A stretch of DNA of 64,000 nt from Simmondsia chinensis (GCA_018398585.1 JAGTTD010000001.1:33430438-33494437), one strand, 5' to 3'; shown: positions 21,665-33,501, counted from the first letter of the stretch. Translations and numbers: made by a program. The notes: generated by a model from the sequence alone, not told the origin.

Positions 21665-22180
21665 ATCTTAGCATGCACCACTATACATTTAGATGACAAA
21701 TAAATGCACACAATGACCTTTATCGTAGAGTTGACCAATGTTAAGATAATTATGCATAAGACCATCAACAAGTAAATCATCATCTATGGAAGGAGAAGAG
21801 TTAGGAGCAACAATATACCGATACAAAGAATTTTTCTTTTCTTCTTGTTGAAAGTGAGATTTATTTTCCTTGGTTTCATAGAAGTGTTCATCGATTGTTC
21901 TCCAGTTATAAGACTTGTGAAACTACTAGCACCATTTTTTATTTTTCTTCTCAAAGTTCAAGCATCCCTCCATAACTTAACGATCTTCTGGTATCCAAAT
22001 TTTCTTGGGTCCTTCGTTGTTCGTCTTGTCCTTAAGCCGGCGAGATCCCTTTAGAACCCAAACTATCTTAGTTTTTCTCAAATTCTTTCTAAAAGGGCAT
22101 TTGAACATAATATGCCCATGGTCACCACAATAGGGACATCTTATATAGTTTGTCGATGTTATAGAGGCTTTGAATAAAAG
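21665..22180 (-). pseudogene. D gag end and protease fragment between A and C
   Basis: The open stretch 22183-21977 reads KASITSTNYIRCPYCGDHGH, then IMFKCPF and GPKKIWIPEDR. This CxxC...H...C knuckle and GPKKIWVP word end gag in this family (C has RCNYCSDYGHILNQCSFK near 29500). Below 21900, remnants correspond to the pre-integrase region of C at about 29160-29000. Copia A cuts it at 21664 and copia C at 22180. Confidence 0.75.
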
Positions 22181-23660
22181 CAAAGGTCCAAAGAGCAGCT
22201 AGGAGGGGGAGGGGGGCGAATTAAAGTTCTTTAGTGATAAATGAAAAATTACATTTTACGAACCAAAAGTTAAATTAAAAGTAGGACAATAATATGAAAT
22301 TGAAAGGACAAAGGCAAGATTAAAAACGATGCACAAAGATTTTATAGTTGTTTACTTCCAAACCAGAAGCGAGTCCACCTCTCAAGTGACTACTCGTCAT
22401 CACCTAAGCCTTTAGCTAAGCTTGGTGATTCTTTTTAAAAACAAGCTTAGGATCAAACTTTTACAACTGATTTTTTTGTATATAGGTTCAAGACCAACCT
22501 TTTACAACTTATCTTTTTGTAAGCGTAGGCTCATGATCCAACCTTTACAATGAATGAATTAAATAAAGTAATGGAAGAATTACAGCACTCAAATTCTTCA
22601 CTCTTTCAAGAGTGAATTAACACTTGATCAAGCTTAGCCAAAGCTAAGAATATGACAATTAAGGTCAATAATCAACAATAAAGAGAACTAGATGCTCAAG
22701 AAAAAAAAAACTTAAAATAAAACTTGAAATCAAACCGTTAAAGCACAAGGATATAAGAAGCCATTAAAGCACAAGGATATAAGAACCTTTTTTACCAAAG
22801 AATGCTTAGAGAGTGTTGGATGATTTGAACCAAAGCATTCAAGCCCAATTCATAAGCAAATGAGGCCAAGGGTACGCTCAAAAATTTTGAAAAAAGATTA
22901 GGAAAAAAATCAAGTCAAAAGTAGTTGTTTTGAGCTTTTTCTTATTTGTGGGTCGAGACACAAGGGATGTGTGTCAACACTATGCATGCCTGGGTGGATT
23001 TGGACATTTTCGATCAATTCGCTTGATTGGTGGGATGATTTACATTAAATTAATTGATTAATTCATTTCCATATTAGCTTAATTTTTGAATTTATTTCCT
23101 TGTTAACCTTGATCATGAATGATTGATTGCATTAATTTCCTAGTTTGCCTTTATCATGAATGATTGAATCAAGCTTAATTATCACCCATTTAAATTTTAT
23201 CTTATTTGATTTGATCATGCGTTTTTAACATACCAATCTTGATAAAAATATCTTATTTGATAAGCTAGATTGGCTTAAATTTTAACTAGAATATTTTTCA
23301 AACAAAATTTGTAAATCAAATTTTTAAAAAATTTTTGTTAGAGCATCACATATCAAAATTAAGACTTGGACTGAATTTGTATATCTTGATCCTAAGTCCT
23401 AGACAAAAAAAAAAATTAACTTTAAGGCGCTTGGATTCAGATCAAGTTCTCTACAATTTGAATGAATCTTCTCTTCAACTTTGATCTCTTTTACTCTTGA
23501 TCCATCATCTTAGAAAGCTTAATATCAACATGATTAGCCTTGATTTTTTCTAACTTTCTTATGAGTCACATACAAAAACGATTAGAATAATTTAAACACG
23601 ATGACTCATTAAATGATTGTCATCATCAAAATTACAATATAAATGGCTTTAGGGCCAACG
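22181..23660 (-). repeat. C 3' LTR
   Basis: Begins CAAAGGTCC and ends GGGCCAACG on the + strand. It carries a short local duplication of GCCATTAAAGCACAAGGATA at 22735-22785. The TATA-equivalent near 22848 is mutated. Paired with 31101-32499. Confidence 0.88.
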
Positions 23661-23675
23661 ATCTCCCCTTTTTTT
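23661..23675 (-). promoter_or_regulatory. C polypurine tract
   Basis: AAAAAAAGGGGAGAT on the minus strand, abutting the LTR. Confidence 0.8.
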
Positions 23676-24229
23676 ATGATGACAAATATTTGGTATTTTC
23701 TCTTGAAAATGTGAAAATTGAAGTACAAAATTCACTATAAAAGTATTCACTTATCAAAGCATACACATGACCATGAACTTATGGAGAAATTTATACCTTG
23801 ATTAAGGTTTACTCTTAATTGCTCCCCTTAGTTGATGCATTTTGGGAATCATACATTTGATATATTAATATAATCATCATTTTCAACATTTCTCAATCAA
23901 ACACATACTTCATGCCATGGTAGATGTATTCTTGGGGTTATTTTTATGACATAACTAAGCATGAATACTATACACCAATACACCAATTTTTGTCCCCCTT
24001 TGTCACCAACAAAAAGCATAAGATAAGGGACAAACAAAGTGTCAATAAGAGCATATATGAACATAAGGATATGGTACACATTCTCAAATAGTCATAAGTT
24101 TGCATCAGTTCAAGTAAAATGTTGCACAATAATGAAAAATGTAGCTCCAAATTTTTCAAAGAAGGAAAAAAAAAAAAAAATTCTAAGGAGTAGGGGGTCT
24201 TTGTCTACACAATAGAAAACCTAAAATCT
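23676..24229 (-). other. C 3' untranslated region
   Basis: Shared with D (10543-10870) up to about 24150 and then into the extra gene block. No coding sequence was recognised. The short open frames here are on A/T-rich sequence and are not conserved in D. Confidence 0.55.
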
Positions 24230-25290
24230 TTTGGAGTGTGGATCGTGTTTCTCGTCGGAGCTCCTCAAGGTTTTAGTGTAAGGTAGACACTTGTTCTTCC
24301 AAAGAAGTAAGTCTTTTGCTTATGCTTCTTCTTTTCAGGGATCCTTGTTGAGATTGATCCTCATTAACCCCATCCCCTCCATCAAAATCTTCTCTTCCTT
24401 GTCTCTAATTTTATCTATTTCTTCTATTCCCCTAACTCCTTTTTTTTTTTCTTTACCCATTTGATGTGTTTAAATTCGAAACCCATCTTTTTCAAAGATG
24501 TCTCAATAGAGTCATCTTGATAAGAAATGGAGTTTGTAAAGATGAGCTAGTTAAAATGTGTTGAAAAACATGGGTAAAAAGCATTGCCATAAGTGGGATT
24601 ACTCTTTTGAAAATGAATATGAAACATGAATTTTAAGACTAAATCCCCAAGATTAATTTTGTGGCTGTTTAGGAGTTAAGACTAAAGGAATAGATGCAGG
24701 TTTGAGACCAAGTTGAAGCCACCAATCTTGGAGTAAGGTTCACACAAATCAATTTATGTGCTAACTTAAGAACCACTCCTAAATCATTCAAGTTTGGCTT
24801 CTTTAGGTTAGAAAGTGGTATGTCACCCCAAACTTGTGCAACTAAGGAGTTGAGGTGAGATTCGGGGAGCGAGACATGGTGAAGTTCTTGGAGAAAAACA
24901 AAATCATCCTCTTCATCAAAAACAAAACCAAGCAATTCATTTATATAAGATGCATTAAGTTTAGTTATTTGGCCTAAAATGTTTGAGGATAATTTTAAAG
25001 GAGTAATTCTAATTTTAGAGGAGTAATTCTAGAAATTTAAGGCCGAAGTAAAATTTGCATACTAAATGCAGGTATACCAGTTCCCGTATACAACAAATTT
25101 CAAAGCAACCTACTCCTTCAAATACGGTAAATAATTACCCCAAGTTGTTTCTCCTAAGCCATGTCCAATCTACGAATATACTAAATTGCACTTCCTTTTT
25201 GAGGAGGGGGTTAAGAGGAATTTACCGAACTAGGACCCGAGAAGAAGAACCACTGTCATTGTTTTCGACTTCTTTGTGTGACCCATGACT
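24230..25290 (-). pseudogene. C 3' gene resembling the putative plant transposon protein family
   Basis: Minus strand from an ATG at 25286 (MGHTKKSKTM), then a frameshift into SGSSSRVLVR. Further down: LVYLHLVCKFYFGLKFLELL near 25080, then the open stretch 24935-24669 with MLGFVFDEEDDFVFLQELHH, VWGDIPLSNLKKPNLNDLGV and VLKLAHKLICVNL. It ends in a charged, probably coiled-coil tail (RRSISKRLTSLEEQVSTLH) near 24290. The order basic start, LVREFY-like, INELLG-like, LHRLI-like helix fits the family annotated as putative plant transposon protein (Transposase_32). Several stops are present. D lacks it. It lies after pol in the same orientation, as env-like genes do in SIRE elements. Confidence 0.6.
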
Positions 25291-26105
25291 TAAATCTTGA
25301 AGAGATTTAAAGAAAGAGGGGAAAAAATTTCATGGCTATAGTAGAAAGAGGTGAAATTGTGAGATTTGCTTAAAACTTATAGAGGAGAGTGAAATGTGAG
25401 TAAAAATAGATGATTTTTAACTTAGAAAGCCCATAAAATGAAGAAAAGCAAACAAATTTGAGAAAAATTTTAGTGGGTTCAGTTTTGGTTAGGGTTTTGT
25501 GAAAAAGATGAGTTTTTAACAAAAACCTGAGGTTTTGATGTTAAAAAGTTGATAAAAACTTTATTTCTAGCAGAAGTTTGAAAGAACTTTGAGAGAGATT
25601 TGATGATTTTTGAGAAATTTTTTAAAAAGGTTAGGGTCTGAGAGAGAGGGAAAGTTAAAGGAGTGAAGATAGGGAAGATGGGAAAGAGCAAGCCAAAGAA
25701 TGGGGGATGGGAAAGAGCAGGCCAAAGAATGGGGAAAAAAAAAAAGCAACTGTGAACCCTCTCTGTGTGTTAACACACAGAAACAGAGTTGTGCTTACTG
25801 CAGCTCTATGGATCGACAAACAAAAGACAGAGCATGACTCTATTTTTCTGTGTGTGTGTATTTTTTTAATTATTATTATTATTATGTTTTTGAAATTACC
25901 CCCCTTTTTCTAAATAAAAAATAGTCCAAGTTCCAATATCTATGAGTTGAATAAGAATACTTGGTTCATTGGAGCTCTTTTATGCTGAGTATTAAAACTC
26001 AATAATGAATGCAAACGACTAATGCACGTAATCAAAGTCAAGATGATAAGTTACACATGCCAATTCTACTTCTAATATTATAAAAGATTTCTTCACCTAG
26101 AGGTT
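25291..26105 (-). other. C spacer between RNase H and the 3' gene
   Basis: Minus strand. Phe/Leu/Ser-rich frames at 25776-25479 look like compositional artefacts. A perfect 18-base palindrome, CTGTGTGTTAACACACAG, lies at 25763-25780 and resembles the palindromes of the LTR promoter. A direct repeat of GGGAAAGAGCAAGCCAAAGA (or GCAGG) lies at 25679-25730. No gene recognised. Confidence 0.5.
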
Positions 26106-26819
26106 TAGTGAAAATGTCTACTCATTGATCATTGATGGGAACAAATTTCACAACAACATTTCCCTTAAGCACATGATCATGAATAAAATGATGTCAAACT
26201 TCAATATGCTTTGTTATAGAATGTTGATTCGGATTTTTAGTTAAGCATATAGCACTAGTGTTATCGCACGTTATAGGAGCATGGTCAATATGAATGCCAT
26301 AGTCATTTAATTGATGAATTAACCACAACATTTGAGCATAACAACTACCACATGCAACATATTCGGCAACATATTCGGCCTCGGCGATGGATAAAGCAAA
26401 GGAATTTTTCTTTTTGCTAAATCATGACACCAAAGCGTGACCAAGAAATTGACAAGTACCACTAGTCGATTTCAATCCACTTTGTATCTAGCAAAATCCG
26501 CATCACTACATCCAACTAAATCAAAGAAATCACATTTAGTGTAAAATTAGCCTAATGTTGGAGTACTAACAAGGTATCGAAATATTTGTTTCACGGTGCA
26601 CAAATGAGATTCCTTAGGACATGCTTGAAATCTAGCACATAAACATACACTAAACAACATATCAGGCCTACTTCCGGTAAGGTAAAGAAGGGATCTGATC
26701 ATACCTCGATATAGATTTTGATTCACCTTTTTACCCTTTTCATCCATATCTAACTTAAGCGTTGAGCTCATTGGTGTTGCTATTACCTTGGAATTTTCCA
26801 TGCCGAATTTCTTAAGCAT
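26106..26819 (-). pseudogene. C RT end and RNase H
   Basis: The open stretch 26819-26547 reads MLKKFGMENSKVIATPMSST, LKLDMDEKGK, YRGMIRSLLYLTGSRPDMLF and FQACPKESHLCTVKQIFRYL, the RT-RNase H connection of copia elements. Below 26546 come a stop, then GCSDADFARYKVD, VNFLVTLWCHDLAKRK and later PNMLPNMLHVVVVMLKCCG. The catalytic DADFA motif is present. Stops and a short duplication of ACATATTCGG(C)A at 26358-26379 break the frame. Confidence 0.85.
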
Positions 26820-27883
26820 TTCCTTGATGCACTTGGCTTGTTGATGAAAATTTCTTCCTTGCCTTGCTTGTTTCGCAATCCAAGGAAGTAGTTGAGTTCT
26901 CCCATCATACTCATTTCGAATTCCCTACTCATATGATTAGCAAATTCTTCACAAAGAGATGGAATAGTAGCACCAAACACTATATCATCAACATAAATTT
27001 GCACAATAAGAATGTCATATCTATAGTGTTTGATAAAAAGTGTGGTGTCAACCTTTCCTCTTGAAAATCCATTTTGCATTAAAAAGGAACTCAATCTCTC
27101 ATACCAAGCTCTAGGAGCTTGTTTAAATCCATAGAGAGCATTTTTGAGTTTAAAAACATGGTTGGAAATTTGTCATTCTCAAATCCAGGTAGTTGTTCAA
27201 CATAAACTTCTTCTTCAAAAAATTTTAAATCCATAGAGAGCATTTTTGAGTTTAAAAACATGGTTGGAAAATTTGTCATTCTCAAATCCAGGTAGTTGTT
27301 CAACATAAATTTCTTCTTCAAAAAAAAAAAAAAACATTTAAAAATGCACTTTTTACATCCATTTGAAAAAGTTTGAAGTTTTTAAATGAAGCAAATGCAC
27401 ATAAGAGTCTAATAGCTTCTTACACTTCAAGCTTTGAAGTAGTTAATCAGGCAGCAAATACTCAGGAAGAGTAATGCTTTGAAAATTGCGACTAGCAACG
27501 AGACAAATGATTCCCTCATAGTCTATACCTTCCTCTTGGTTATAGCCTTTAACTGCTAGCGTTGCCTTGTTTCTTACCACATTCCCTTCGACATCTTTCT
27601 TGTTACTGTAGACCTACTTAGTACCGATGACTTGATGATCTTGAGGTCTATTCACAATTTCCCACACATCACTTCTCTTAAATTGATTTAGCTCTTCCTT
27701 CATTGCCATTATCCAATTTGCGTCATTAAGAGCTTCTTCTATATTTTGAGGTTCTTGAAGAAAGATGAATGAGGCTAGATGAAAATATTCGGCTAATGCA
27801 TGCCTTGTTCTTACACTTCGGGAGGGATCACCAATGATTTGACTTGTTGGGTGATCCTTTAAGAATTTCAAATCTTGTGACAA
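26783..27883 (-). pseudogene. C reverse transcriptase
   Basis: 27883-27614 reads EPQNIEEALNDANWIMAMKE, LNQFKRSDVWEIVNRP and VIGTK. The middle (27600-27330) is decayed. 27321-27091 carries a duplicated VYVEQLPGFENDKFPTMF segment and then NKLLELGM. 27094-26783 reads NGFSRGKVDTTLFIK and IVQIYVDDIVFGAT, with an intact YVDD catalytic box, then FANHMSREFEMSMMGELNYF. Frameshifts join the blocks. Confidence 0.88.
27122..27327 (-). repeat. 102-base tandem duplication inside C RT
   Basis: Two nearly identical copies (27122-27223 and 27224-27327), period 102, so the repeat is exactly 34 codons and in frame. Both encode a decayed form of the EVYVEQ-PGFE ... LKNALYGLK region just before the catalytic box. 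The copies differ by one indel and one or two substitutions. Confidence 0.92.
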
Positions 27884-28149
27884 GTCTTGTTCTTTGAATT
27901 CTACATTTTGGTTGTTTCCTCTCAGTTCTTCCTTTGGAGCTTTGAGTTTATCCGTTTTGTTGCTCCTCGGATGAGGGTGTGATGTTAATTAGTTTAATTA
28001 CTATATCATCATCATCACAAGGAATTTCATATGATAAGACATTAGTTTCATCAAAAACCACATATATAGACTCTTGTACAACCTTTGTCTTTTTATTATA
28101 GACTCTATATGCTTTGCTAGTTAGAGAATATCCAATAAAGATGCCTTCA

Positions 28150-28940
28150 TCTACTCATGGATTAAATTTACCAAGATTTGCTTTTCTATTGTTATGAATG
28201 AAGCATTTGCACTCAAAAGGTTTAAATATGCATTGTTCAGTTTTCTACCTTTGTAAAGTTTGTAGGGTGTTTCCTTCGAAATAGGCCCTACTAAAGCTCG
28301 ATTTAAGATGTAGCAAGCGGTGTTAATGGCTTCCACCCAAAATGATTTTGGCAAATTATTTTCACAAGCATGCTTCGTGCTATCTCTTCAAAAGTTTTAT
28401 TTTTTCTTTCAACCACTCCATTTTGTTGAGGAGTTCTAGGTGCCGAAAGGTTATGGTCAATTCCAAAATAATCATAAAAAGTAATCATTATCAAATTCTC
28501 TTCCATGATCACTTCTAACCAAAATAATTTTAAAAATGTTTTCATTTTGCACCTTTTTTCAGAACTTTTCAAATTTAGCAAATGCTTCACTCTTATGAGA
28601 AAGCAATAGGACCCAAGTAAAACGGGATTAATCATCAACAATTACAAGTACATATCGCTTTCCAACAAAGCTCAAATGACGAGTAGGACTAAACAAGTCT
28701 ATATGTAAGAGTTAAAGATGCCTTGATGCTGAAACTACATTCTTGGGCTTGAATGATGATCTACTTTATTTTCCATATTGACATGCATGAAAAATATGAT
28801 TCTTTTCAAATTTTAGCTTTGATAATCCTTGAACAACATCATTTTTTGAAAATTTTGAAATCAAATCCATACTAGCAAGTCCAAATCTTCTATGCCCAAT
28901 CCAAGGATCTTTTTCACCCAAGACACTAAAACATTTTAAT
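28150..28940 (-). pseudogene. C integrase
   Basis: 28641-28303 contains YFGIDHNLSAPRTPQQNGVV and ERKNKTFEEIARSML, the end of the catalytic core with the glutamate. 28354-28151 reads MPKSFWVEAINTACYILNRA and KETPYKLYKGRKLN, the region after the core. The first catalytic aspartates, near 28720-28560, are in broken frames. Confidence 0.87.
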
Positions 28941-28948
28941 AAATCTAC

Positions 28949-29317
28949 TCAATCAAGATCATTCATATAGACATTTCCACATCGTAGACCAACAAGCAAA
29001 ATTTTATTTGTTTTAGCATGTTTAACTATGCATCTAGATGATTCAAAGTTCAAACAATAGCCTTTATCACATAATTGACTAATGCTTAAAAGATTATGCT
29101 TAAGACCTTCAACAAGTAAAACATCTTCAATGCAAGGAGAAGAGTTAGAAACAACATTACCAATACTGATTATTTTTCCTTTCTTATTGTCGCTAAAAGT
29201 GACATTTCCCTTTCTTGGCATTAATGAAGTGAACTTAGATTTATCTCCGGTCATGTGCCATGAGCAAGCACTATCCAAGTACCACTTTTGGCTTTTGCTT
29301 TGAATTTTAATACACAC
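28949..29317 (-). pseudogene. C protease and pre-integrase domain
   Basis: An open frame of 122 codons: SQKWYLDSACSWHMTGDKSK, then VTFSDNKKGKIISIGNV, IEDVLLVEGLKHNLLSISQL and CDKGYCLNF. The usual protease DSG is DSA here. The second half matches the gag-pre-integrase domain. It is one of the longest clean stretches in the element, suggesting C is younger than D. Confidence 0.88.
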
Positions 29318-29329
29318 CTATCACAGTTC

Positions 29330-30960
29330 AAATGCTTTGAGGTACCCAAATTTTCTTGGGTCCTTTGTTGTTAGCCTTTACTTTAGGTGCTCGAGATCCT
29401 TTTGGGACCCAAACCATCTTTGTCTTTCTCAAATTTCATTTGAAAGAACATTGGTTCAGAATGTGCCCATAATCACTACAATAGTTGCATCTTATAAAGT
29501 TTGTTGGAGGTGACGATGCTTTAACAAAAAGGACATTCTAAATTTTCTTTTGAACATTTCTATTATAACCAATTTCTTCTTTGTTATAGATCGGTTTTTG
29601 AGATGAAAGAATTTTGTCAAGTATTTCTTGCCCTTTGAAAATTTTGCTTGAGATTTTCAAAAGTTCTTCCATTCTTTCTTTTAAAGATCCATTCTCCTTC
29701 AAGAGTGATTCGTTTTCCTTGGAATTTCCATTTTCATTTTTCTTTAAACTATGAAGTGTTTCTTCCAAGGATTATTTTTATTGGTTAGTTTTATAATTTC
29801 CTCATTTAAGGACTCATTCTTTTTCTTTAATTATTCATTTTCAAGTTCAAGCAATAAATGTTGTTTTCAATTGTTTTCCAATCCCGTCTTTTCAAAACCC
29901 TTTATGAAAACATTGTGTCATTTTTTAAATTTTTATTATATTTCTCATACAATTCATGAAAACTAACAACGAATTCATCATAGGATAGATCGGTTACCCT
30001 ATCTTCTTCAGTGCTATCATCGTCAATTGCCATGAGACACAAGTTAGCTACTTCCTCTTCACTTTCTTCATCGGAATCATCATCGCTATCTCCACAAGCC
30101 GCAAATGCTTTCTTCTGTTCTTCCTTTTTATCCTTCTTTTTGAATTTGTTGAAGAATTTCTTTTTGGACAATCTCTCTTAAGATGTCCGATTTCTCTACA
30201 CTCGTAGCAAATTGGTTCATCTTTGAAGGAGAAGGAAGATGAACCCTTTTTAAAATTTTTCTTAAATCTTTTCTTTTCAAGATGTTTATAAAACTTTTTT
30301 TCCAACATGACAACTTTATCATCACTTTCATCACTTCCGTCACTTAAAGATAATTTAAATGCTATGTCTTTACTTTCATTTTGTTTTTCTTCTTCTTTAA
30401 ATTCTTCCAAATCAATCTCATGGGTCATGAGATTTCCAATTAGTTAATCAAGTTTACAAGTGGAGAGGTTATGAGCTTCTCGAATAAAGGTAACCTTGCC
30501 TTGCCGTGAAATAGGAAGACATCTAACGATTTTACTAACATATTCCTTATTTGACTACATGTTTTCCAAGATCTTGGAGTTTGTTAGTAATATCAGAAAA
30601 TCTAGTGTACATCTCTTTTATTGATTCCTCCGGTTTCATTTTAAAAAGTTCCAAAGATCTCACCAACATGTTTATTTTTTAAGACTTCACTTGATGGTGA
30701 CCTTAGCTTGTCCCAAATATCTTTTGCCAATTGACAACCAGACACATGATTGAAGACATTTGGGTAATATCACACAATAGTTAATAACGAGCTTTTGCAT
30801 TTTTTGCAAGTTTTCTTTATCATCTTGCATAAGCTCATTTCCCTCTTTTTCAACAGTTTTGTCACCTTGTTTCTTTGATGGTACATAATCACCATTTTTT
30901 ATTATGAGCCATAAATTAAAATTAATATATGCAATGTAAAGTCTCATTCTAAACTTCTAA
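29330..30960 (-). pseudogene. C gag (UBN2-type), with coiled coil and zinc knuckles
   Basis: Minus strand. N-terminal UBN2 region 30947-30687 (NFNLWLIIKNGDYVPSKKQG). 30428-30048 starts MTHEIDLEEFKEEEKQNES and has the CCHC knuckle CYECREIGHLKRDC. 30171-29902 carries an acidic stretch (SDDDSDEESEEEVANLCLMA) and LSYDEFVVSFHELYEKY. 29768-29538 is a Lys/Glu coiled coil. A second knuckle, RCNYCSDYGHILNQC, lies near 29500. Gag forms the virus-like particle and packages RNA. Confidence 0.87.
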
Positions 30961-31086
30961 TAGGGGATACTTTCCCCTTCAAAAAGATGAGGCTTGTTGG
31001 TCGATTGACCCTCACCTAAGATAAGAGTGAAGGTTGTTATAGGATCACTCTAAGGTTGTTTGAGCAGAAAAAAAATAGAAGTACGA

Positions 31087-31098
31087 ACTTTGATACCA
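31087..31098 (-). promoter_or_regulatory. C primer binding site
   Basis: TGGTATCAAAGT on the minus strand beside the 5' LTR; initiator tRNA-Met type with changes at positions 9 and 12. D has the perfect TGGTATCAGAGC. Confidence 0.8.
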
Positions 31099-31100
31099 AT

Positions 31101-32499
31101 CGAAGGTCCAAAGAGCGACCTAAGAGGGGGGTGAATTAGGTTCTTTAGTGATAAATAAAAAATTAAATTTTACGAACCAAAAGTTAAATTAAAAGTAGGA
31201 CAACAAATACTAAATTGAAAAGATAAAGGCAAGAATAAAAACGATGTACAAATATTTTATAGTGGTTCACTTCCAAACTGGAAGCTAGTCTACTTCTCAA
31301 GTTACTACTCTTCGTCACTTGAGCCTTTAACTAAGCATGATGATCCTTTTTTGGCTCTGGAACCAACATTTACAGTCGGTCTTTTTATACATAGGCTCAA
31401 GACCAACCTTTGACAACCGACCTTTTTCTAATCACATGCTTAGGATCTAATTTTTTACACTCAAATGAATTAAATAAAGCAATGGAAGAATTAAAGCACT
31501 CAAATTCTTCACTCTTTCAAGAATGAACTAACACTAGATCAAGCTTAGCTAAAGCTAAGGATATACCAATTAAGCTCAATGATCAACAATAAATAGCATT
31601 AGATGCTCAAGAAAAAACTTAAAACAAAACTTGAAATCAAATAGTTAAAGCACAAGAATATAAGGACCTATTTTTATCAAAGAATGCTTAAAGGATGATT
31701 TGAACCAAAGCATCAAGCCATATTTATTGGAAAATCAGGGCCAAGGGAACATTCAAAACTTGGAAAAAATATTAGAAAAGAAATGAAGTCAAAAGTAACC
31801 GTTTTTAGCTTTTTCTGATCTATGTGTCGTCACACAAGGGCTGTGTATCAACACTCAGCATGTCTAGGTGGATTTCCATGTTTTATATCGATTAGCTTGA
31901 TTGATGGAATGATTTACCATAAATTGATTGATTAATTCATTTTCATATTAGCTTAATTTTTGAATTGATTTCCTAGTTTGCCTTGATCATGAATGATTGA
32001 TTGAATTAAGCCAAATTATTTCCATTTAAATTTTATCTTATTTGATTTGATCATTCATTTTTAAAATACCAATCTTTAAAAAATATTTTAATTGATAAGC
32101 CAGATTTGCTTAAATTTTTACTTGAATATTTTTCAAATAAAATTTAGAAATCAATTTTCAAAACTATTTCAAAAACATTTTTGTTAGAGCATCACACATC
32201 AATATTCAGACTTGGACTCAATTGATATATTCCGATCCTAGGTCCTATCCAAAAATAAATAACTTTAAGACACTTGGACTCAGATCGTGTTCTCTTCAAT
32301 TTGGATGAATCTTATCTTCAACTTTGATCTCTTTTGCTCTTGATTCATCCTAGAAGGCTTGATATCAACATGATTAGCTTTGATGTTTTCAAGCCTTCTT
32401 ATGAGTCACTTACAAAAACGATTAGAATAATTTAAACACAATGACTCGTTAAATGGTTGTTATCATCAAAATTACAAATAAATAGCTTTAGGGCCAACA
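31101..32499 (-). repeat. C 5' LTR
   Basis: From CGAAGGTCC to GGGCCAACA. It abuts the primer site on the left and the AAAAG duplication on the right. It aligns with 22181-23660. Confidence 0.9.
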
Positions 32500-32504
32500 A
32501 AAAG

Positions 32505-33487
32505 TATATTCCATTTTTTCTTTTGAACATTTCCATTATAGCTAATTGCCTCTTTATTACAAGTGGGTCTTTGAGAAAAGAGCATTTTTTTTGTTCAAGT
32601 GTTTCTTGGCGCTTAAAAAATTTACTTCGAATTTTTAAGAGTTCTTCTGCTTGTTCTTTGAAAGACTCATTCTCTTTAACTAATAATTCATCTTCCTTAA
32701 ATTCTTCATTTTTAGTTTCGTTTGAAAGGAGCTTTTCTTCCAAGAATTGATTTTCATTGATCAATGTTTCAACTTGATCATTTAGTTTTATAATTTCATT
32801 ATTCAAAGATTCATTCTTTTTCTTTAAAGATTCCTTTTCAAGTTCAATCAATAAATTTTGTTTTGGCTGTTTTCCTATACCATTTTTTTCTAGGCCCTTT
32901 ATGAAAGCATTGTGTCTTTTTTTTCCAATTTTTTTATACTTCTTAAAAAATTCTTGAAAGCCAACAACAAGTTCATCATAAGATAGATCGGTTACCTCAT
33001 CTTCTTTAATGCTCTCATCATCAATGGCCATGAGACATGAATTCACTTGCTCCTCTTTGCTTGTATCAAGGGATTCTTCATCTGACTTTCTTTCAAATGT
33101 GGCTTCAAGTTTTTCTCAAATCTCTTTCGCGGTCTTGCAACTTTGAACATGATGAAACACATTGAGAGTAATAGCACATAATAATTGGAAATGAGCTTTA
33201 TCATTTTTCCAACTTCGTCTTGTAAAATTGGACAAGTTCATTTTTAAATTTATCAACAATTGCATTTCTTTCATTTGCTAAAGAAACAAATTCACAATTT
33301 TTAGTGATTAACCAAAAGTCAAAATCAATAGATGTTACAAAAAGTCTCATACTAACTTTCCAATAGCGAAAGTTTTTACGTCAAAAAGTAGAGGCTTGTT
33401 AGTAGATTGACCCTTGGCCAAAATAGGTGCAAATGTTGCCATTAGGATCACTCTAAGGTTGTTAGACAAAAAAAAATTTGAGTATTA
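32505..33487 (-). pseudogene. D gag, N-terminal and coiled-coil part
   Basis: A clean stretch from 33046 to about 32505 reads MNSCLMAIDDESIKEDEVTD, LSYDELVVGFQEFFKKYKKI, then a long Lys/Glu/Asn coiled coil (ESLNNEIIKLNDQVETLINE, FKEDELLVKENESFKEQAEE). The open frame runs on to 32432 only because it reads into the C LTR. Above 33046 lies a decayed UBN2 region. Gag continues at 22180 beyond element C. Confidence 0.82.
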
Positions 33488-33499
33488 GCTCTGATACCA
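33488..33499 (-). promoter_or_regulatory. D primer binding site
   Basis: A perfect TGGTATCAGAGC on the minus strand, complementary to the 3' end of initiator tRNA-Met, two bases from the LTR. It fixes the element's orientation. Confidence 0.92.
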
Positions 33500-33501
33500 A
33501 T

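Larger units (their letters stand above)
22181..32499 (-). mobile_element. C: Ty1/copia element with an extra 3' gene, inserted in D
   Basis: LTRs 22181-23660 and 31101-32499 are flanked by a perfect AAAAG duplication (22176-22180 and 32500-32504). D gag sequence is continuous across the site. The minus-strand order is LTR, primer site, gag (UBN2-type with coiled coil and zinc knuckles), protease, integrase, RT, RNase H, an additional gene, polypurine tract, LTR. Total 10.3 kb. The size, long gag and gene after pol resemble SIRE-type copia elements. Both LTRs begin with C rather than T. Confidence 0.92.

Noticed and set aside
25479..25776. Phe/Leu-rich minus strand frames as a membrane protein
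   Set aside because: The residues follow from A/T-rich and G/A-rich DNA, the frames are short and overlapping, and D has no counterpart.
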